This document shows positions 53,055-62,803 of a DNA stretch of 64,000 bases, one piece after another; positions within the stretch are counted from its first letter, which is position 1, and every line of letters starts with the position of its first letter. Position numbers and translations under genes: made by a program. The notes beneath the pieces were generated by a model. That model saw only the letters and a program-made list of their open reading frames with translations. It ran no database searches and was not told the origin of the DNA. The DNA is taken from the NCBI RefSeq assembly GCF_020179385.1, contig NZ_JAIBLJ010000001.1, forward strand, positions 124,001 to 188,000, in the 5' to 3' direction. Source of the DNA: Alkalihalobacillus sp. YIM B00296. GTDB taxonomy: Bacteria; Bacillota; Bacilli; Bacillales; Fictibacillaceae.

Positions 53055-53666
53055 GTGTCATTTATTAATGAATGGGTGACTAACATCATTCTGATCATCC
53101 TGTTGGCGACCATCCTTGAATTACTGCTGCCCTCTAATGCGTTTCAAAAATATGTGAAAGTCGTCATCGGGTTGCTCTTGATCATCGCCATCCTGAATCC
53201 AATGATCAAGATGTTTTCCGTAGATCTCAATCAAGAACTGGCATCATTGGGATTAAGTGAAACTGTGATAAACGATGGAGAGATGAAAAATTTGATAGAA
53301 AACAAGAAAAGTGAAATACAAGCCTCACAAGATGCATATATTTTAGAACAAATGGATGTCCTACTACGACAAAAAGTAGAAGATAAGCTGGCAGACCAAT
53401 ATGAGAAAAGGTTAAAGGATGTGGTGATACAGGAAAAATCCCAAGCTGGTCCAGAAAAGAGTCAGTGGCTCATCCGTGCCACTTTGGAAAGTGAATCGAG
53501 TGATGAAGATGCGATTGAAACCATCCAAAAGGTGGAGATCGATACAGCAGAAATCAAAGAGCCTGACGAGGAATCGTCTGAATTGAAAGAGATCAAGGCT
53601 TTTCTTTCCAAAGAGTGGGAAGTGTCACCTGAGCAAATCGTTCTTGTAGAGGAAGGAGGATCGTAA
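53055..53666 (+). CDS. spoIIIAF: Stage III sporulation protein AF
   Basis: This encodes a 203-residue protein with two N-terminal membrane helices (NEWVTNIILIILLATILELLLP, then YVKVVIGLLLIIAILNPMIKMF) and a charged extracytoplasmic domain with a ring-building fold in the family. The open frame extends upstream to 52815 inside spoIIIAE; GTG 53055, behind GGAGGAGG, gives the normal start. Confidence 0.93.
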   Translation: MSFINEWVTNIILIILLATILELLLPSNAFQKYVKVVIGLLLIIAILNPMIKMFSVDLNQELASLGLSETVINDGEMKNLIENKKSEIQASQDAYILEQMDVLLRQKVEDKLADQYEKRLKDVVIQEKSQAGPEKSQWLIRATLESESSDEDAIETIQKVEIDTAEIKEPDEESSELKEIKAFLSKEWEVSPEQIVLVEEGGS

Positions 53667-53672
53667 TGCAAA

Positions 53673-54323
53673 ATGTCTGATAAGAAAAAACAGAATGAAT
53701 GGCTGAAATCGATTCTGAAATCCAACAAAGATGGCATGAAGCTGAACCGTAAATCCCAATACATTTTACTTATCCTCGGCTTCGGGATTGCCATGATGCT
53801 CATCCAAAACCTGATAAATACACCAGATGCGACTCCAACTATGAACTCAACAGAAGATGACGAGGAATCCAAGTCGACATTCTCAATAAAAAAATCAGAC
53901 GATTCTTCATCGATAAGAGAGATGGAAGAACATTACGGGAACCAATTGAAGGAAATCCTCGATGAAATGATGGGAGTTCAAGATACCAGTGTAATGGTCT
54001 TTCTTGATTCGACTTCAAAAACAATATACGAAAAGGATACCTCAAAACAAGATTCCACCACTGATGAAACTGACCAACATGGGGGAAAGCGTAAATCCAC
54101 AAACCTTCAGACGGAGGAAAAAGTCATCATCATCCAAGGTGAAAACGGCGAACAGCCGATTGTAGTCACTACCGAAAAGCCGGAGGTGAGAGGCGTACTT
54201 ATTTTAGCTGATGGGGCACAAAACATGAAAGTGAAAAGTTGGATTATCGAAGCGGTCTCGAGGGTGCTTGACGTACCCAGTCATAAAGTGAGTGTTGGAC
54301 CGAAAAAGCAGAAGGGGGAATAA
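53673..54323 (+). CDS. spoIIIAG: Stage III sporulation protein AG
   Basis: This encodes a 216-residue protein with one membrane helix (about residues 28-48) and a ring-building motif domain (EEHYGNQLKEILDEMMGVQDTSVMVFLDS), which in B. subtilis forms the large SpoIIIAG ring. GGAGG lies 13 bases before ATG 53673, longer than normal; an intervening ATG (53666) opens only a 4-codon frame. Confidence 0.94.
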   Translation: MSDKKKQNEWLKSILKSNKDGMKLNRKSQYILLILGFGIAMMLIQNLINTPDATPTMNSTEDDEESKSTFSIKKSDDSSSIREMEEHYGNQLKEILDEMMGVQDTSVMVFLDSTSKTIYEKDTSKQDSTTDETDQHGGKRKSTNLQTEEKVIIIQGENGEQPIVVTTEKPEVRGVLILADGAQNMKVKSWIIEAVSRVLDVPSHKVSVGPKKQKGE

Positions 54324-54326
54324 TAT

Positions 54327-54860
54327 ATGTTATTGAAAAAACAAACGGTTTGGTTATTGACAATGTTGAGCTTGATTATCGTTTTATCCGTCTATTACAT
54401 CACTACGCCAGAACAATCTCCGACAGATTTTGCTGCTCAGAATGAGGATAAGAAAGAAGGCGCTCAAGAAGCGAATGGCGAATCGGTCGTGACAGAGGTT
54501 GACAGCGATGAGATGTTTACAGAACTCCGAATGAAAATCGAAGACAAGCGCTCTGAGCTTCAAGACAAATACAATGAGGTCCTTGCTTCTACCAGTGTTT
54601 CAGCCGAAGTCCAATCACAGGCCCTTGGTCAGTTGGAAAAATTACAAGAACTAGCGATGAAAGAAGATACCCTCGAAACGTTGATCAAGGGAATGGGCTA
54701 TGAAGATGTCCTCGTCAATACGATGGATGCGGAAGTTCAGATCATTGTACGGGCTAATGAAGAATTAAGTAAAAGTGAAGCGAACGCAATCATGCGCAAG
54801 GCTCAAGAACAACTTGGAAACAAACATGTAGCGGTCCAATTCCAAGTCGCAAAGAACTAA
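54327..54860 (+). CDS. spoIIIAH: Stage III sporulation protein AH
   Basis: This encodes a 177-residue protein with one N-terminal membrane helix (TVWLLTMLSLIIVLSVYYIT) and a C-terminal YscJ/FliF-like domain that binds SpoIIQ from the forespore side. RBS AGAAGGGGG. Last gene of the operon; a terminator follows. Confidence 0.95.
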   Translation: MLLKKQTVWLLTMLSLIIVLSVYYITTPEQSPTDFAAQNEDKKEGAQEANGESVVTEVDSDEMFTELRMKIEDKRSELQDKYNEVLASTSVSAEVQSQALGQLEKLQELAMKEDTLETLIKGMGYEDVLVNTMDAEVQIIVRANEELSKSEANAIMRKAQEQLGNKHVAVQFQVAKN

Positions 54861-54870
54861 TCAGTCATAG

Positions 54871-54907
54871 TAGGAAGGCAGTCCTCAGGGCTGCCTTCTT
54901 CCTATTT
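54871..54907 (+). terminator. Terminator of the spoIIIA operon
   Basis: TAGGAAGGCAG (54871-54881) pairs with CTGCCTTCTTCCTA (54891-54904) with a two-base bulge, followed by TTT. Confidence 0.8.
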
Positions 54908-55160
54908 GAAGGGTTTTAAATAATTTATCGGATACAAGGGCTCGTAACGTGACAGAAAAGAGGTAAAAAATCAAATTTCAGTTTCCTTATGATCAAATAA
55001 AGGAACAAATACCCTATATATTAATCAGCCGCGCTTTCTTTTCGGTACGATACGACTAAAAAATATAATCGGTACCCTCCCCAAATGGAGTGTGTTATGA
55101 TATAAACGAATTAGTACCAGCTCACATAGTAAGGTGGTAAGTTTTAGAAAGATTGAATTA

Positions 55161-55169
55161 TGCTATAAT
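55161..55169 (+). promoter_or_regulatory. Extended -10 promoter upstream of accB
   Basis: TGCTATAAT is a consensus extended -10 (TGNTATAAT) 38 bases before accB; the -35 is weak. A TTAGTACC at 55111-55118 resembles half of a FapR operator but lacks the matching half. The remaining bases 54910-55110 show nothing else. Confidence 0.5.
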
Positions 55170-55206
55170 GATTAAGAATAGTAGACACACTGAAGGAGTG
55201 GAAATC

Positions 55207-55707
55207 ATGCTCAAAATTCAAGAAATTCGTGAATTGATCAAATTGATCGATCAATCTTCTATTAATGAATTCGAATATGAACAAGAAGGTGCAAAGATCA
55301 CCATGAAGAAAGGTGCAGGGGAACAGCCGGAAGTACAACAAACACCTCAAGCAGTAACTCAGGCACCCGTTCAAGCGGAAGTACCACAACAGAAGCCGCA
55401 AACAGTAGAAGAAAAGACTGAACCAAAGAGCGAAGATGAAAAGCCTGGAAAAGAAATGGATGAATCACTACATAAGATTGAATCCCCTATGGTCGGTACA
55501 TTTTATGCATCTCCGACACCAGATGAAGATTCATACGTTAAGACAGGCGACAAAGTATCCAATGACTCGATCGTTTGTATTATCGAAGCAATGAAGCTCT
55601 TTAATGAAATCGAGGCGGAAGTGAATGGGGAAATAGTTGAAATACTCGTAGAAAATGGACAGCTGGTCGAGTATGGACAACCATTATTCCTTGTGAAAAA
55701 ACAGTAA
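55207..55707 (+). CDS. accB: Biotin carboxyl carrier protein of acetyl-CoA carboxylase
   Basis: This encodes a 166-residue BCCP. The N-terminal helical part binds AccC ([25 protein letters not shown]), a Pro/Gln/Glu-rich linker follows, and the C-terminal biotinyl domain has the modified Lys in [16 protein letters not shown] 55207 follows GAAGGAGTGG; the frame extends to 55153. It works with AccC, encoded next, in the first step of fatty acid synthesis. Confidence 0.97.
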   Translation: MLKIQEIRELIKLIDQSSINEFEYEQEGAKITMKKGAGEQPEVQQTPQAVTQAPVQAEVPQQKPQTVEEKTEPKSEDEKPGKEMDESLHKIESPMVGTFYASPTPDEDSYVKTGDKVSNDSIVCIIEAMKLFNEIEAEVNGEIVEILVENGQLVEYGQPLFLVKKQ

Positions 55708-55717
55708 GGTGATATCA

Positions 55718-57100
55718 ATGATAAAAAAAGTACTCATAGCGAACCGAGGAGAAATTGCTGTCCGGATCATCAGAGCTTGTAAGGAAATGAACATTGAAAC
55801 AATCGCTGTATATTCTGAGGGCGATAAGGAATCATTGCATGTACGTTTAGCAGATGAAGCCTATTGTATCGGCCCCATACTGGCGAAGGAAAGTTATTTG
55901 AACTTTACAAACATCATGAGTGTTGCAACATTGACTGGTGCTGATGCCATACACCCTGGTTATGGATTCTTGGCTGAGAATGCTGATTTTGCTGAAATTT
56001 GTGCTGAATGTAATATTACTTTCATTGGACCGAGCCCGGAAGCGATCAGTCGAATGGGGACGAAGGATGTTGCCAGATCGACGATGAAGGAAGCTGGAGT
56101 TCCGATTGTTCCAGGTTCTGAAGGGATCATTGAAACCAAAGAGGAAGCGATAAAATTAGCAGAGGAAATGGGATACCCTGTCATCATCAAGGCAACGGCC
56201 GGCGGCGGAGGTAAAGGAATCCGTGTCGCCCGTACTGAGCAAGAGCTGGTAAAAGGGATCAACATGACTCAACAAGAAGCTGCATCAGCTTTCGGAAATC
56301 CAGGTGTGTATATTGAAAAATACATTGAAGATTTCCGCCATGTTGAAATCCAAGTGCTTGGTGACAACCATGGAAATGTAATACACTTGGGTGAACGTGA
56401 CTGCTCGATTCAGCGTCGTTTGCAGAAACTGTTAGAAGAAACCCCATCTCCAGCCCTCGATCCTGAAAAAAGGGAGGAAATGGGAAAAGCTGCAGTGCGG
56501 GCAGCCCAAGCTGTGAATTATTCTGGAGCGGGAACGGTAGAATTCATTTTTGAGCACAACACCGGTGATTTCTACTTCATGGAAATGAATACAAGGATCC
56601 AAGTAGAGCATCCTGTTACAGAAATGGTCACAGGCATCGATTTGATCAAAGAACAAATTCGGGTTGCAAGTGGTGAGCGGTTATCTTATAGCCAGGATGA
56701 CATCAAGTTTGAAGGCTGGTCGATCGAATGCCGGATTAATGCTGAGAATCCGGATAAAAACTTTATGCCTTCTGCTGGAAGGATCGAAATGTATTTGCCG
56801 CCAGGCGGGCTAGGTGTTCGTGTCGATTCAGCCGCTTACCCAGGTTATTTCATTCCACCTTATTACGATTCGATGATTGCGAAAGTCATTACTTATGGGA
56901 ACACACGGGAAGAAGCGATCCGCCGAATGAAACGTGCGTTGAGTGAGTTTGTCATTGACGGTGTTGATACAACCATTCCATTCCACCTGCGCTTACTCGA
57001 TCATGAAAAGTTCAATAGTGGTGAATTCAATACCAAATTTTTAGAAAACTATGATTTAACATCAAAATCATCAAAGCGGACTTCAAATGGAGGTGAGTAG
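55718..57100 (+). CDS. accC: Biotin carboxylase subunit of acetyl-CoA carboxylase
   Basis: This encodes a 460-residue ATP-grasp biotin carboxylase: [23 protein letters not shown]-binding [14 protein letters not shown], and catalytic region [24 protein letters not shown] 55718 has AAGGTGAT upstream. Located 10 bases after accB. Confidence 0.97.
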   Translation: MIKKVLIANRGEIAVRIIRACKEMNIETIAVYSEGDKESLHVRLADEAYCIGPILAKESYLNFTNIMSVATLTGADAIHPGYGFLAENADFAEICAECNITFIGPSPEAISRMGTKDVARSTMKEAGVPIVPGSEGIIETKEEAIKLAEEMGYPVIIKATAGGGGKGIRVARTEQELVKGINMTQQEAASAFGNPGVYIEKYIEDFRHVEIQVLGDNHGNVIHLGERDCSIQRRLQKLLEETPSPALDPEKREEMGKAAVRAAQAVNYSGAGTVEFIFEHNTGDFYFMEMNTRIQVEHPVTEMVTGIDLIKEQIRVASGERLSYSQDDIKFEGWSIECRINAENPDKNFMPSAGRIEMYLPPGGLGVRVDSAAYPGYFIPPYYDSMIAKVITYGNTREEAIRRMKRALSEFVIDGVDTTIPFHLRLLDHEKFNSGEFNTKFLENYDLTSKSSKRTSNGGE

Positions 57101-57101
57101 T

Positions 57102-57512
57102 ATGAACGAATATCAAACATTTGAAATGGAAGAAAAGGATGCGAATTTAGGCAAGGTTGAAATCTCACCAGAAGTGATTGAAGTGATCTCTAGTCTTGCT
57201 GCTACGGAAGTAGAAGGAGTTTCCGCAATGCGTGGGAACTTTGCTTCCGGGGTAGTTGAACGTTTCGGCAAAAAATCACTTGGTAAGGGTGTAAAGGTCG
57301 AGCTTTCTGAAGAAGGAATCAACATTGATGTTTTTGTAACGATGAGTTTCGGTGTATCGATTCCAGATACAGCTGAAAAGATCCAAGAAAACATCAGACA
57401 CACACTCCATACGATGACAGCTTTAGAACCAAATCGTATCGATGTACATGTGGTCGGTGTGCAATTTGAAGGTAAAGTGAATCCAGCAATGGAAGAAGAT
57501 CAAGAATACTGA
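57102..57512 (+). CDS. yqhY: Asp23/Gls24 family protein YqhY
   Basis: This encodes a 136-residue Asp23/Gls24 (DUF322) protein: GKVEISPEVIEVISSLAATEVEGVSAMRG and VDVFVTMSFGVSIPDTAEKIQENI-type sequence. It is encoded with accB-accC and has been linked to control of acetyl-CoA carboxylase activity in B. subtilis. ATG 57102 stands behind GGAGGTGA, which overlaps the end of accC. Confidence 0.93.
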   Translation: MNEYQTFEMEEKDANLGKVEISPEVIEVISSLAATEVEGVSAMRGNFASGVVERFGKKSLGKGVKVELSEEGINIDVFVTMSFGVSIPDTAEKIQENIRHTLHTMTALEPNRIDVHVVGVQFEGKVNPAMEEDQEY

Positions 57513-57517
57513 TCGGT

Positions 57518-57604
57518 AAACTGGCTCAAAACAAGCAGTAGACTCCTCGTATCACCACCTATTGGAAAACGAGAGAAGTCTGCCCGTTTTGAGTCAGTTT
57601 TTTC
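57518..57604 (+). terminator. Long hairpin terminator after yqhY
   Basis: AAACTGGCTCAAAAC pairs with GTTTTGAGTCAGTTT (one G-U), and the inside continues as GCAG-AGACT-CTCGT against ACGAG-AGTCT-GC, so the arm is about 30 bp with small bulges. TTTTTT follows. Unusually long for a simple terminator. Confidence 0.8.
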
Positions 57605-57695
57605 GATTATAACGTATTAAAAATGTGTATGCTGTAAAGGTAACGGTCTCTATGCTATCATCAGATAGAGAAGAAATGAAAGGAAGTATCACAAT

Positions 57696-58088
57696 ATGAA
57701 AAGAAGGAATGCAAGGGAAAAGGCTTTACAGTCTTTATTTCAAATAGATGTGAGCCAGTTAGACCGTTCTGAAGCGATTGGCCACGTTCTTGAGGAAGAT
57801 CAAGAACGAGATGAATTCCTTGTCCAGTTAGTCGAAGGGACAACAGATCATAAGGAAGAAATTGATACACTCATTAAGGAACATCTCGAAAACTGGAGCT
57901 TCGAACGAATCGGAAACGTCGACCGTACTGTACTGCGGCTAGCCGTCTATGAAATGTTATATATTGATGACATTCCGATCAAGGTTACCTTCAACGAGGC
58001 GATTAACCTTGCAAAAACATTCGGAGGGGACGAATCCGGTCGCTTTGTGAATGCCGTACTTTCAAAAATAAGCAAAACGATCCAATAG
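57696..58088 (+). CDS. nusB: Transcription antitermination factor NusB
   Basis: This encodes a 130-residue all-helical protein: RRNAREKALQSLFQIDVSQL, LIKEHLENWSFERIGNVDRTVLRLAVYEMLY and NEAINLAKTFGGDESGRFVNAVLSKI. It binds boxA RNA with NusE during rRNA transcription. RBS AAAGGAAG. Confidence 0.97.
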   Translation: MKRRNAREKALQSLFQIDVSQLDRSEAIGHVLEEDQERDEFLVQLVEGTTDHKEEIDTLIKEHLENWSFERIGNVDRTVLRLAVYEMLYIDDIPIKVTFNEAINLAKTFGGDESGRFVNAVLSKISKTIQ

Positions 58089-58102
58089 AGGAGGGGATAT
58101 TG

Positions 58103-58969
58103 ATGGTTGCAGAGCTTATAAAGGGAAATGAAATTGCAGAAGCAAAAAGGAATGAAATGAAAGAGGAAGTACAAAAACTGAGAAGTGAGGGGATCATCCC
58201 TGGTTTAGTGGTTATTATCGTCGGTGATAATCCTGCTTCTTTATCCTACGTTAGAGGGAAAACGAAAGCATGTAAGCAAGTAGGTATAGATGGTAAGCTT
58301 ATTGAACTTTCTGAGGATACCTCAGAAGACAAGCTCCTGGAAATCATCAACCAATATAACAACGATGATAAATGTCATGGGATCCTCGTTCAGTTGCCTT
58401 TACCTGAGCATATCTCGGAAACAGCAATCATCGAAGCCATTTCGCCAGAGAAGGATGTAGATGGTTTCCATCCGATCAATATCGGCAGGATGATGACTGG
58501 ACAACGCGCGTTCTTGCCATGTACACCTTACGGAATCATCGAAATGGTGAAGGCAAAAGGTATTCCCATTGAAGGAAAACATGTCGTCGTGATCGGACGA
58601 AGCAATATTGTAGGAAAGCCCGTTGGACAACTGTTCCTAAATGAAAATGCTACTGTTACATATTGTCATTCCAGAACAGCCAATATGAAAGAGATCACAA
58701 GGCAGGCAGACATATTAATCGTTGCTGTAGGAAAGATGCACTTTGTTGGAAAAGACTACATCAAAACAGGTGCTGTAGTGATTGATGTTGGAGTCAACCG
58801 TAAAGATGATGGTAAATTGACAGGGGACGTCAATTTTGAAGAGGCTAAGCAGGTTGCATCCTATATTACTCCAGTTCCGAAGGGTGTAGGTCCGATGACG
58901 ATCACGATGCTCCTTCAAAATACGGTCCTATCGGCGAAGTGGAGTCATCAAATAGAAGGTGTGCTTTAA
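58103..58969 (+). CDS. folD: Methylenetetrahydrofolate dehydrogenase/cyclohydrolase FolD
   Basis: This encodes a 288-residue bifunctional enzyme. Catalytic Tyr and Lys are in [29 protein letters not shown] and [10 protein letters not shown] lie in the active site, and [14 protein letters not shown] is the Rossmann motif. ATG 58103, preceded by AGGAGGGG. Metabolically downstream of the glycine cleavage system, whose methylene-THF it uses. Its TAA overlaps the xseA ATG by one base. Confidence 0.96.
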   Translation: MVAELIKGNEIAEAKRNEMKEEVQKLRSEGIIPGLVVIIVGDNPASLSYVRGKTKACKQVGIDGKLIELSEDTSEDKLLEIINQYNNDDKCHGILVQLPLPEHISETAIIEAISPEKDVDGFHPINIGRMMTGQRAFLPCTPYGIIEMVKAKGIPIEGKHVVVIGRSNIVGKPVGQLFLNENATVTYCHSRTANMKEITRQADILIVAVGKMHFVGKDYIKTGAVVIDVGVNRKDDGKLTGDVNFEEAKQVASYITPVPKGVGPMTITMLLQNTVLSAKWSHQIEGVL

Positions 58970-60321
58970 TGCAACAGGATCCATATATAAGCATCACTGA
59001 GCTTACCCGCTATATAAAACGTAAATTCGATATGGATGGAAAGCTCCAAGACGTTTGGCTTAGAGGCGAGCTGTCAAATGTAAAACACCATAGCCGCGGG
59101 CATATGTATTTTACTGTAAAAGATCAAAACAGCCGGATCAACTCCGTTATGTTTGCCGGGAACAACCGTTTCTTGAAATTTCGTCCTGAAGAAGGGATGA
59201 AGGTTCTGATCCGAGGGGAAGTATCCGTCTATGAACCGCATGGGCAGTATCAACTTTATGTAAAAGAAATGCAGCCTGATGGAATCGGCAATTTGTTTCT
59301 GGCGTTCGAAGAGTTGAAAAAGAAGCTTGAAAAGGAAGGGCTTTTTGCACCTGAACGAAAAAAGAAGATCCCAGCAACCCCTAAACGGATAGGGGTTATT
59401 ACTTCTCCTACAGGAGCAGCAGTCCGAGATGTATTAACCACAATCAAACGGCGCTTTCCAATTGCAAAGGTAACTGTTATGCCTGTGCTGGTTCAAGGTC
59501 CGAATGCTGCACCGAGCATTTCAAGAGCTATTGATTTTGCTAATGAACAAGGGAACTGGGATGTGTTGATTGTCGGCCGTGGCGGTGGTTCCATTGAAGA
59601 GTTATGGGCTTTCAATGAGGAAATCGTCGCCCGTAGTATTTTCCATTCCATCATTCCGATTATCTCTGCGGTAGGTCACGAAACAGACTTTACGATTGCT
59701 GATTTTGTAGCTGATATTCGAGCCGCTACTCCGACAGCAGCTGCTGAAATGGCGGTACCTCATATTGATGAATTGCAAGAAAGAGTAACGCAGCGACAGC
59801 TAAGATTGACAAGAGCTATAACGGAGCATGTAAAAAGATTGCGGAACCAACTGGCTCATCATCAAAAGTCTTATGCTTTCAGATACCCGCTTCAACTCGT
59901 TAAACAGAAAGAACAAGACCTTGACCGGATCATGGAACGTCTTCAAAAAACAAGTTCAAGAACCTTCGACCGGAAAGCTGAACAAATCGATCAGCTTAAA
60001 AGCCGTTTAGAACGTAACCATCCTGAAAGACGATTTAACCTTTCAAAGGACAAGCATCAAGTATTGATCAGAATGTTGAAAAAGGAAATGCGAAACATAT
60101 TGGATCATAATAGCTCGGATTTTCAAAACAAAATCGGGAAGCTGAACGCTTTAAGCCCATTAAGTATTATGGAAAGAGGTTATAGCCTGGCTTATGACCA
60201 GGGAACCGAAAATCTTATTAAAAGCGTGAAACAAGTACAACCAGGTGATCAAGTCACTGTCCGCTTGAAGGATGGGAAATTGGATTGCCAAGTATGGGGA
60301 CTTGAGGAGAGTGAGAATTGA
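58969..60321 (+). CDS. xseA: Exodeoxyribonuclease VII large subunit
   Basis: This encodes a 450-residue protein with an N-terminal OB-fold ([44 protein letters not shown]) and a central catalytic domain ([67 protein letters not shown]). A coiled-coil C-terminus follows. ATG 58969 overlaps the folD stop; GAAGGTG upstream. Confidence 0.96.
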   Translation: MQQDPYISITELTRYIKRKFDMDGKLQDVWLRGELSNVKHHSRGHMYFTVKDQNSRINSVMFAGNNRFLKFRPEEGMKVLIRGEVSVYEPHGQYQLYVKEMQPDGIGNLFLAFEELKKKLEKEGLFAPERKKKIPATPKRIGVITSPTGAAVRDVLTTIKRRFPIAKVTVMPVLVQGPNAAPSISRAIDFANEQGNWDVLIVGRGGGSIEELWAFNEEIVARSIFHSIIPIISAVGHETDFTIADFVADIRAATPTAAAEMAVPHIDELQERVTQRQLRLTRAITEHVKRLRNQLAHHQKSYAFRYPLQLVKQKEQDLDRIMERLQKTSSRTFDRKAEQIDQLKSRLERNHPERRFNLSKDKHQVLIRMLKKEMRNILDHNSSDFQNKIGKLNALSPLSIMERGYSLAYDQGTENLIKSVKQVQPGDQVTVRLKDGKLDCQVWGLEESEN

Positions 60322-60554
60322 TGGAAGAGAAAAAAGACCAGAGCTTTGAAGAAGCGATGGTGGAACTCGAAGAAATCGTCGGCAAATTAGAAGAAGGTGA
60401 CGTACCTCTTGAAGAGTCCATTCGTCTATTTCAAGAAGGGATGAAGCTTTCAAAGCGATGCCATAATAAGTTACAGGATGTTGAAAAGCAGATGGATGAG
60501 TTATTGAAGGAAAATGGGGAAACAGAACCCTTTACGATACAGGAGGAAGACTGA
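60321..60554 (+). CDS. xseB: Exodeoxyribonuclease VII small subunit
   Basis: This encodes a 77-residue helical hairpin protein ([36 protein letters not shown]) that coats XseA. Its ATG overlaps the xseA stop (TGATG). ispA starts two bases after its stop. Confidence 0.96.
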   Translation: MEEKKDQSFEEAMVELEEIVGKLEEGDVPLEESIRLFQEGMKLSKRCHNKLQDVEKQMDELLKENGETEPFTIQEED

Positions 60555-60556
60555 GG

Positions 60557-61444
60557 TTGGATAAAAATACTTTCTTGCAACTCCTTCAACAAAAGAAAAA
60601 TCTAATTGATGAAACCTTACCATGGAAGGTTGATAGGCTTCAAGGGGATACAAGCTTAAAAGAGGCGATGCTGTATTCGATATTAGCTGGCGGCAAACGG
60701 CTTCGTCCCACCTTATTGCTGATGACGATCGAAGCTTTTGAAAAGGATAGCAGGATAGGTCTGGATACTGCTTGTGCTGTCGAAATGATCCATACCTATT
60801 CCCTCATCCATGATGATTTACCGGCAATGGACGATGATGATTTCAGAAGAGGCAACCTTACCAATCATAAAATTTATGGGGAAGCGATGGCAATACTTGC
60901 GGGGGATGCTTTACTGACTTATGCATTCGAAGTGATTACCGGTTCCGGACTATTAAATGATGAATTGAAGGTTGATTTGATCATGAACCTTTCCAAAGCT
61001 GCGGGTCCAGAGGGAATGGTTGATGGCCAGGCAGCAGATCTTGAAGGAGAAGGAAAATCGCTATCTTTAGAAGATTTAGAACAGATCCACCGTAAAAAAA
61101 CAGGAGCACTCTTGGGTTACGCTATTTATGCAGGTGCTCGGATCGCAGGAGGGGAACGACGGCAACTGGATCATCTTATCCAATTCGCCCATCACCTTGG
61201 ACTTGCTTTTCAGATCCAAGATGATATTTTGGATGTAGAAGGTGATGAAGCAAAAATTGGAAAGCCAATTGGCAGCGATGTGCAAAACAACAAGAGTACA
61301 TACCCGCACCTATTGACCATTCCTGGGGCGAAAGACCAGTTGTTCAGGGAAGTGGATTATGCAAAGCAACACTTATATAAAGCAGGCATCAAACATGAAT
61401 GGTTAGAGCATTTCACAGACTATATGATCAGCAGGGATCACTAG
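60557..61444 (+). CDS. ispA: Farnesyl diphosphate synthase
   Basis: This encodes a 295-residue trans-prenyltransferase with both Asp-rich motifs: HDDLPAMDDDDFRRG (FARM) and QIQDDILDVEGD (SARM). LAGGKRLRPTL binds the diphosphate. TTG 60557 is the likely start with GGAGGAAGACTGAGG before it. It makes FPP from IPP and DMAPP. Downstream lies OLE RNA, then oapA and dxs, the first enzyme of the same isoprenoid pathway. Confidence 0.95.
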   Translation: MDKNTFLQLLQQKKNLIDETLPWKVDRLQGDTSLKEAMLYSILAGGKRLRPTLLLMTIEAFEKDSRIGLDTACAVEMIHTYSLIHDDLPAMDDDDFRRGNLTNHKIYGEAMAILAGDALLTYAFEVITGSGLLNDELKVDLIMNLSKAAGPEGMVDGQAADLEGEGKSLSLEDLEQIHRKKTGALLGYAIYAGARIAGGERRQLDHLIQFAHHLGLAFQIQDDILDVEGDEAKIGKPIGSDVQNNKSTYPHLLTIPGAKDQLFREVDYAKQHLYKAGIKHEWLEHFTDYMISRDH

Positions 61445-61449
61445 AAATA

Positions 61450-61478
61450 TTGAGACATAACCATTCCTGTGGTATATT
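61450..61478 (+). promoter_or_regulatory. Candidate sigma-A promoter for OLE RNA
   Basis: TTGAGA (61450-61455), exactly 17 bp, TATATT (61473-61478), starting six bases after the ispA stop. The predicted start near 61485 is just ahead of the closing helix of OLE RNA, so the RNA can be made independently of the ispA operon. Confidence 0.65.
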
Positions 61479-61484
61479 ATAATT

Positions 61485-62105
61485 ACATGAGGAGTGGTGC
61501 AGTATTCTAGTCAGTCTCCCATTTCTGAGGGCGGGCCTAAAAATCCGCCAAAGGGCACATCGATGAAGTTCCTTGTATAGGCTCGAAGCGCCCAGCTTTG
61601 GGTCTACACTGGGAGTTAAGGCTGAAGGGCGATCCACAATGGCATGTGGGCGTTGACCCTTTTGCCGCGGAGGACCTCAACTTTGCGATTTGTGTGCTAA
61701 TACCTTATTGCGAACTGGGGTTATAAACCTGATTCAACGGTTTTTTCGGTCGCTAGAAACTACTGTTGAGCAGCGTAGCCTGCCTTGAGTGGAGTTTGAG
61801 GGGATTATGGGAGAGGAAAAATCTTCGGTTGGCCGCTGAAGAGTATTCTATACCATATGAAATCGACTCTGCGAAAGAGGCTAGGGAATGGTAAAGACTG
61901 TTGAGGAAAACTCCTAGACTGTTCCATGTGACGTTCAAAGGGGATTATAGTGCGGACTAAGTGGTAATCTAGTCTGGCGATTGGCGACAACGTCAAGGGA
62001 GGATTAAAGGGAAACCTCCAGTGTGGCAACGCATTGGTACCTCTCTGGGAAAACCTACTGGACCTAAGCCGCAGTGTTTATCCTTTGAATGACCACTCCA
62101 CAATA
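61485..62105 (+). ncRNA. ole: OLE RNA (ornate, large, extremophilic)
   Basis: This ~620-nt region between ispA and oapA has no coding potential but dense helix-forming sequence. The ends pair perfectly: GGAGTGGT (61491-61498) with ACCACTCC (62092-62099). Size, place between ispA and dxs, and an OapA gene directly downstream are the hallmarks of OLE RNA, a membrane-associated RNA-protein complex in extremophilic Firmicutes linked to tolerance of alcohols, cold and magnesium stress. Other locally paired segments include GAGGGCGGGCC-like 5' stems and GGGAAACCUCC-type hairpins near the 3' end. Identification is by context plus architecture, not by alignment. Confidence 0.92.
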
Positions 62106-62179
62106 CATATAATGAAATTCTAAACAACTGGATAACTAATCACGTGTTATCCATGAAGATATATTCAAAAGGAGTACCC

Positions 62180-62794
62180 ATGAATAAAGTTTTCGATAAA
62201 TCTCTAAAATGGAGTACTGGAATCGCCGTTATCACGCTCGTGTTAGCGGCTATTTTTTCAGTTGTTTCAACCTTGTCCCTAGAAGGCGTCAATTGGGCAG
62301 CCGGCATGATTATTGTATTTATGATTGTGCTAATAGGCGTTATATTTGATATTATAGGAGTGGCTGCTACAGCTGCAGATGAAGTCCCTTTCCACGCAAT
62401 GGCGTCAGAGAAAGTAAAAGGCGCACGACAAGCGATCGCCATTAGTCGTAACGCCGATCGGGTTGCAAGCTTTTGCAACGATGTCATTGGGGACATATCT
62501 GGTATAATAAGCGGTACGGCTTCTGCCGTAGTCATCGTACAGTTGACGGATGCCTTTGGCGGGGATGACGCGACTGCTTTTCAATATATCGTATCAATCG
62601 TATTTACTAGCGTAGTTGCTGCGCTTACTGTTGGAGGGAAGGCATTTGGTAAATCATTTGCCATTCATTTTTCCACTTCCATTATTTTTCAGGTAGGACG
62701 AGTAATCTATTTCTTTGAGGAAAGATTAAAGTTAAAGCAATTGATCTCTCAGCCCGCCGGAACTAAATTTAAGCGCAATACAAAAGGAAAGTGA
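62180..62794 (+). CDS. oapA: OLE-associated protein A (OapA)
   Basis: This encodes a 204-residue membrane protein with four or so helices (STGIAVITLVLAAIFSVVSTL, AAGMIIVFMIVLIGVIFDIIGVA, and two in the second half). A central cytosolic segment has the DxxxD motif, Asp101-V-I-G-Asp105, noted in OapA and important for OLE function. ATG 62180 follows AAAAGGAGT; an earlier frame start at 62144 lacks an RBS. Between OLE RNA and dxs as in Bacillus halodurans. It binds OLE RNA and localises it to the membrane. Confidence 0.92.
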   Translation: MNKVFDKSLKWSTGIAVITLVLAAIFSVVSTLSLEGVNWAAGMIIVFMIVLIGVIFDIIGVAATAADEVPFHAMASEKVKGARQAIAISRNADRVASFCNDVIGDISGIISGTASAVVIVQLTDAFGGDDATAFQYIVSIVFTSVVAALTVGGKAFGKSFAIHFSTSIIFQVGRVIYFFEERLKLKQLISQPAGTKFKRNTKGK

Positions 62795-62803
62795 GGATGT
62801 TCC

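Noticed and set aside
55111-55118. FapR operator upstream of accB
   Set aside because: Only the half site TTAGTACC matches; the second half of the palindrome is absent.
61428-62029. Several 60-75 codon frames on the minus strand over the OLE region
   Set aside because: They have no RBS and no recognisable similarity; the region is explained by OLE RNA.
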